Part shown: in pieces, positions 60,067-64,000 of the stretch
How positions within the stretch are numbered: position 1 is the first letter of the stretch
Layout of the letters: every line of letters begins with the position of its first letter
Assembly (NCBI GenBank): GCA_027382625.1
Contig: JAJKFJ010022920.1
Span: forward strand, 1-64,000
Source of the DNA: Tetmemena sp. SeJ-2015
Taxonomy: Eukaryota; Ciliophora; Spirotrichea; Sporadotrichida; Oxytrichidae
DNA length: 64,000 nucleotides
Direction of reading: 5' to 3'
Program-made: the position numbers and the translations under genes
Notes under the pieces: model-generated
Databases searched by the model: none
The model's input: only the letters and a program-made list of their open reading frames with translations
What the model was told of the DNA's origin: nothing

Positions 60067-61247
60067 TCAGAGTACAAATAGAATGTAAAAAGTAGAGAAG
60101 AGCATGAGTATGAAGAATATTTTGAGAAGTAGTTTACGTGTGCTCTTGGTATCCTCATAAACTTCCCTCAGTTCCTTCTTCGCTCCCTCTAAATCGTAGA
60201 GTGCCTACTCCGTGTTCTAATCTATTCTGTCCACTAGAACTGAGTGCTCCTGCACTATGTGCGCGAATCTTTTGAAAAGCGTAGATATGTCCCCTAGAGT
60301 CTTCTCTATGGTTTAGATGCTTGAAGCTCTTTGATGCACATGCTCATCGTGTTGGTCTTATGCTACAGTTAGTAAAGTATCGCCTTCGCTGTTTAGACTA
60401 CTGTTAGCAGTCGAGCTATTCGAGTAGCGCTCGTCTGCGATATACTGATGAGGGAGGATTCGCATAGCACCTCCCATCTTCTTCTGCCCTCCGTTTGCTA
60501 AACCCTGCCTCATTCTCAGACTCTTAGCCCCTCCAAGTTTCTCTTTCTTAGCTTCTTGCTTTTTAATGACCAGTTAGTGATCAGTGAGTAGCTGCTTGAA
60601 TTGTAAAGTGGCTCGCATGGAGCGAGAGTTGAGGATGTCCACACAGGTCTGCACTGCCTTCTTCTATTATTGACTTGCAGTTCGCATGCTGTCGATTTGC
60701 TTTGTCAATTCTTCGTTCTCTACTTGCACTTCTGTCAATTGCTAAGAAAGAGAGTGAATAAGAGGAAATATTAATGCAGAAATAGACCCAGAGAATCGGT
60801 CGAATAATTTCTAGTAATTGATGATTTATTATTTTTTTCCATATACTTACATCCTTGATGAGTATGTTGAGTTCTTGAATCTGATCTTGAGTGGATGCAA
60901 AAATGGAAGAGTCATTCGATACTATAAACCAATTATTCAAGAATACATTAAGGCTTACACTTTGCGAGTCGCTGCTGATTGAGATAGATCTTCATCTATT
61001 TTAGTTTGATTGACAGTGATTGGCAGCAAGGAGTCCTCGCTCAAACTGGCCAATCTTTTAGCTGAAGTGTTGAGTGGCTTGAGTCTGCAGAGAGCTGCTA
61101 GAGTATTTCTTGAACCTTCGAAAAGAAGGAAGCCGTAAGGTCTCTTTGGGTCTCAAATGAGCCCTTACCCTCGAACTAGGAGCCTGAATAGAGACCTCCT
61201 CTATCAGCAATAGAAGAGGACGTGTAGTTGTTTTCCGACGAGTACAT
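60067..61247 (-). CDS. Syntaxin (Qa-SNARE) with unusual central layer
   Basis: Starts MYSSENNYTSSSIADRGGLY. An N-terminal helical region (RDLTASFFSKVQEI, then ELTKQIDSMRTASQ, VDILNSRSMRATLQFKQLLT) is followed by a SNARE helix (SIQTIEKTLGDISTLFKRF, then HIVQEHSVLVDRIDQNTEQA) and a single C-terminal anchor (KIFFILMLFSTFYILFVL) with TGA at 60067-60069. Against the syntaxin pattern V-x-x-Q-x-x-x-(I/V)-D-R-I, the position of the ionic-layer Gln is His (codon at 60244-60246). IESs or introns interrupt at about 60740-60850, 60920 and 61060. It is a membrane-fusion protein, probably of Golgi, endosomal or vacuolar membranes. Confidence 0.75.
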
Positions 61248-61450
61248 TTTAAATTGATGATGATCTATTATAATTGCTTGCTTCTTTTAATTATTTCCAT
61301 AAAGATTAAATTCAACGAGACAAATTCAATATCAGTTTCTAATATTTGAGAACACAAAGAAGAAGAATTACGATTATTCTGGTAGAGATAAATCTTCCTC
61401 ATTGATTGGTCCATTGGTATCTAAATCATACTTCATATATAATCTTTCTA

Positions 61451-62030
61451 ATGACAAATGAACAAGAGTCAGAGTGTTCACGATACTCCCAAATCTTGAA
61501 GATGAGTCCTCTTATAGAAGGCGGGCTCTTCTCTAAAATACTTGAGTCTACTGAGCATGTGAGCAAGAAAGAAGTTGAAGAAGGGAAGGAGATAGTGAAA
61601 TCAAAAGCAGCCTCTGGGATTTATTTCATGCTAATTGGGAACTAGTACTTCTGCTTTCCACCAACTCAACTCTGATGAAATTTGGCATTACTATAAAGGG
61701 ACTGCGCTCGTGAAGCTCTATCTTATAGATCATGATGGCACCCTATCAACAGTTCTATTAGGCGACCCACTCAAAGATTTAAAGGCATAGTTCCAACAAC
61801 TGATTCCCAAAGGCACTTGGTTTGCAGGAGAGCTCGCTCCACACTAGGAGAACAGTAGCAGTTAAACCAATTAAAAGCCTTATGCCTTAATGGGCTGCAA
61901 CATGAGTCCTGAGTTTAAGGAATAAGACTTACATCTAGCAGACTAGAATTTAATCAATATCTTTCCCCAGCATAAGAACTTAATCTCCAGGCTTTTGATC
62001 AAGGATCGAATTCCTTAATCAAGTCATTGA
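61451..62030 (+). CDS. DUF985 cupin-like protein
   Basis: Starts MTNEQESECSRYSQILKMSP, then GGLFSKILEST and SGIYFMLIG, with SAFHQLNSDEIWHYYKG, ALVKLYLIDHDGTLSTVLLG and KGTWFAGELAPHQ, the DUF985 (cupin superfamily) pattern with its HxxxxDEIWHxY signature and C-terminal LIPKGTWF strand. The two halves differ by one base in frame near 61640 (GGGAACTAG); no direct repeat explains this. TGA is at 62028-62030. Family members are small sugar- or metal-binding-like barrels of unknown activity. Confidence 0.75.
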
Positions 62031-62151
62031 TTCAATTTACTTATCATCAATAGTGGAATTCATTTTAGTTATATAGGATAAATAATGTGACTGAATGAGA
62101 AATAACTTTTTAAGTCTGAAGAATTAATTCTTGGAGTAACTATCCATGTCT

Positions 62152-64000
62152 TCAATTGAAAATATTCTCAACTCTTTCAGCCTGCTACTTCCTTACTTAT
62201 TAGTCGATCCAGTCGTTCTTGTTCTTCAATTAGGCTTGTCGCTGTCTCTCAATTGCCCACCTCTGATCCTCGTGGTAGGTCTGCTTTAGTGCGTCCAGGT
62301 GATTTCTTTCTAATTCACGCTCGGTGTCTCTCTCACGCTCCTTCTGTTCACGCTTGAAGCGGATAGTCTCCTCCAAGGCCAAACGCACTTATTGCTTCTT
62401 GTCCTGCTAAATGTCCTTCAGCACATTCACTATCTGCTCTGTCTGCTCAGGCCCGTAGGAAGTCTTAGCCTGCTCCTTCAACTGCTCCTCCTCAAACTGC
62501 TGCATCATTCTTTTGTGCTCCAACTGCGAAGTCAAGAATTCTTTAAAAGTAAGATAGGTGACTATAGTTTGGGAGGATTGTGTATATTCCTTAGTCTCTT
62601 GCTGTCCCTTAACCTTATTGAAGCTCTTACGCTCCCTCTCTTTGACGTCCCTCTCGATCTCTGAGTAGAAGTAGTGTTCCAGTTTCTTCTTTTCCAGCTC
62701 CTTCTGTCTCAGCTAGTCCTCAAACCTCTCCCACGCTTTATCGAGTGTCCTCTCCATGTTCTCAGTTATCTTCACTTCAATATGGCAAATGTCTTACTCA
62801 TTGCTTATAATTGAACTTGGTAAGGGTAATTGTTATTGGCTCTGGCGAAGGTGACCCCATGTGGACTTGGCAAAGCCACAGTCTGCTTAAAATACACAAG
62901 AACTAGTAAGATTCGACTGCTTATGGGCGTTGACAGGATCTGAATCTTCTAATGGTGCTCCATGGACTTGGCTGCTAGTCTTGTAGCCCCTCGCTCTCTC
63001 TTAGGAATGCGACTGGCTCTATTTGAGTACCTCCTTCTATTCCATAAGTTCCTGCTTCTAGATGTCTCTGATCATCTGTCTCTGCTGCTCAATCTGGTCT
63101 CCATGAGTAAAGGGGAAGTAGTTCATGCGGTCATGCAGGCGCTACTGCTGCTCTCCCTCTTTCATTAGGCGCTTTTCATGAAGCATTGCCTCGTTGGCTG
63201 ACAGGAAGTCAAGTCTCTTGCGGAGCTTATCACTCTTGAAGCGCTCTCTGTCTTCTTTGAGTCTCTCGCCCAGGTACTCGACCTCCCTCTGTTCATTGAT
63301 GAGCTTCTCCTGCTTGTTGAAGGACTTGTAAGTCTGCTTGTGGGAGATCTAATCCATGATGTAGCCCAGGATCTTGGTCTGGTCGTCACTTTGGTCGAAC
63401 TTCATCTTAGAAGAATAATTTAAATGAATTTGAAGATCTTCTTTCCGAAGCGCTGACCAGTCCTTCTCTCAATGAAAGCCTAGAGGAAGGGGTAAGGGAT
63501 TTGCTACTTAGGCTGAGTCGAAGTGAGTTTTGAATCTTATCAGTAAATTCTATCCATAGTAATTATGAATCATAGTCAATGGAGACCTGTTCACTTTGAG
63601 GCTTTGACTGAAGGGAGCCTCCCTATTTGCAGCGAAGATGTCTCTGTTTTCCTTTGAGATGCTCCATTTAAAATGAAAGACTTTAATGAGAGTATCTTTC
63701 AGTGATTTCTGTACTTGAGCCAGAAGTCTTGAGTCTTATTGAGATTGTACTTCTTGAGGGACCTGGCTTTGGTGGACATGGATCTCACCTCAGAATTGGC
63801 ATTGGATTTGGTGGTGAAGGTGTTTTTGGAGTAAGTGGAGGTGGCAGGAGTGCGGATGGACAAGTTTTCCATGTAGTTGCTCTTGATGGTGATGACTCCA
63901 TCCTTCCCCATCTAGCTCAGAAGAGCACTCCCAGTGTCTAGCAAGCTGATGTCTTCTCTGATGCTTTCTCTGTCTTAGTATGGCCTGTCTCTCAGATTCA
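62152..64000 (-). CDS. Charged coiled-coil protein, 5' end outside window
   Basis: The frame is open to the window edge (RPYQDRESIREDISLLDTGS), so the start lies beyond 64000. After a basic region come long Glu/Lys/Gln/Arg helices: TYKSFNKQEKLINEQREVEY, LGERLKEDRERFKSDKLRKR, MLHEKRLMKEGEQQQRLHDR, LEHYFYSEIERDVKERERK, RMMQQFEEEQLKEQAKTSYG and KNDWIDQQVRKQQAERVENI, ending IFN at TGA 62152-62154. This resembles trichohyalin/plectin-homology-type axonemal proteins such as MNS1 or CFAP45. Breaks near 63420, 62960-62780 and 63640 are likely IESs. Confidence 0.6.

Noticed and set aside
1..64000. Telomere repeats of the C4A4 type marking somatic chromosome ends
   Set aside because: None found. Runs such as the A/T tract near 54719 are simple low-complexity DNA within an IES.

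Overview
This window reads as germline (micronuclear) DNA of a spirotrich ciliate, probably a hypotrich of the Oxytricha/Stylonychia type. Two observations support this. First, every recognisable gene is open only if TAA and TAG are read as glutamine and TGA alone as stop; CNOT11, the RAD51-like ATPase, the syntaxin, CNB and WD40 genes all behave this way. Second, coding frames are broken again and again by short, mostly AT-rich inserts. Each insert sits between short direct repeats (usually 4-10 bp), and deleting the insert plus one repeat copy restores the protein. These are internal eliminated sequences (IESs) with pointers, lying between macronuclear-destined segments (MDSs). Conventional GT-AG introns of about 35-100 nt occur as well. 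No telomere repeats, rRNA, tRNA or CRISPR were seen.

Layout. 1-4.2 kb: a 5'-cut Lys/Glu-rich protein and a RING-PHD protein (+). 4.2-8.7 kb: a large multi-pass membrane protein (-). 9-13 kb: a Gln/Asn/Ser-rich protein (+). 13.4-14.3 kb: a bZIP factor (-). 14.8-19.4 kb: a TPR plus cyclic-nucleotide-binding protein (+). 19.6-24.9 kb: a membrane protein, a small acidic protein and a large low-complexity protein. 25-27.5 kb: CNOT11 and a Bud20/ZNF593 zinc finger. 28-32.4 kb: a Cys-rich membrane protein and an acidic poly-Gln protein whose 3' ends overlap. 32.4-37.7 kb: a small unknown, a zinc-finger protein and an ankyrin protein. 38-44.4 kb: a UBA-PUB protein, a DUF3006-like protein, a Gln-rich gene without a visible start, a GC-rich 0.5-kb insertion and a RAD51-family recombinase. 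44.8-50 kb: a long coiled-coil protein and an ankyrin protein. 50.4-55.2 kb: a scrambled WD40 gene. 55.4-64 kb: a histidine phosphatase, a large C2-type protein, a syntaxin, a DUF985 cupin and a coiled-coil protein cut by the window end.

The most striking object is the SPAG16/PF20-like WD40 gene. Its odd segments lie at 53.2-55.2 kb and its even segments at 50.4-50.9 kb. Joining them alternately at shared pointers of 4-13 bp gives continuous WD40 repeats. Two unrelated genes lie between the halves, so this is an odd-even scrambled locus with other genes inside it.

Gene ends are very close. Convergent genes overlap by 13 bp (30304-30316) or are 6 bp apart (4206/4213), divergent start codons are 24 bp apart (52195/52220), and one stop and the next start are 1 bp apart (53209/53211). 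Coordinates of multi-segment genes below are outer limits that include introns and IESs.
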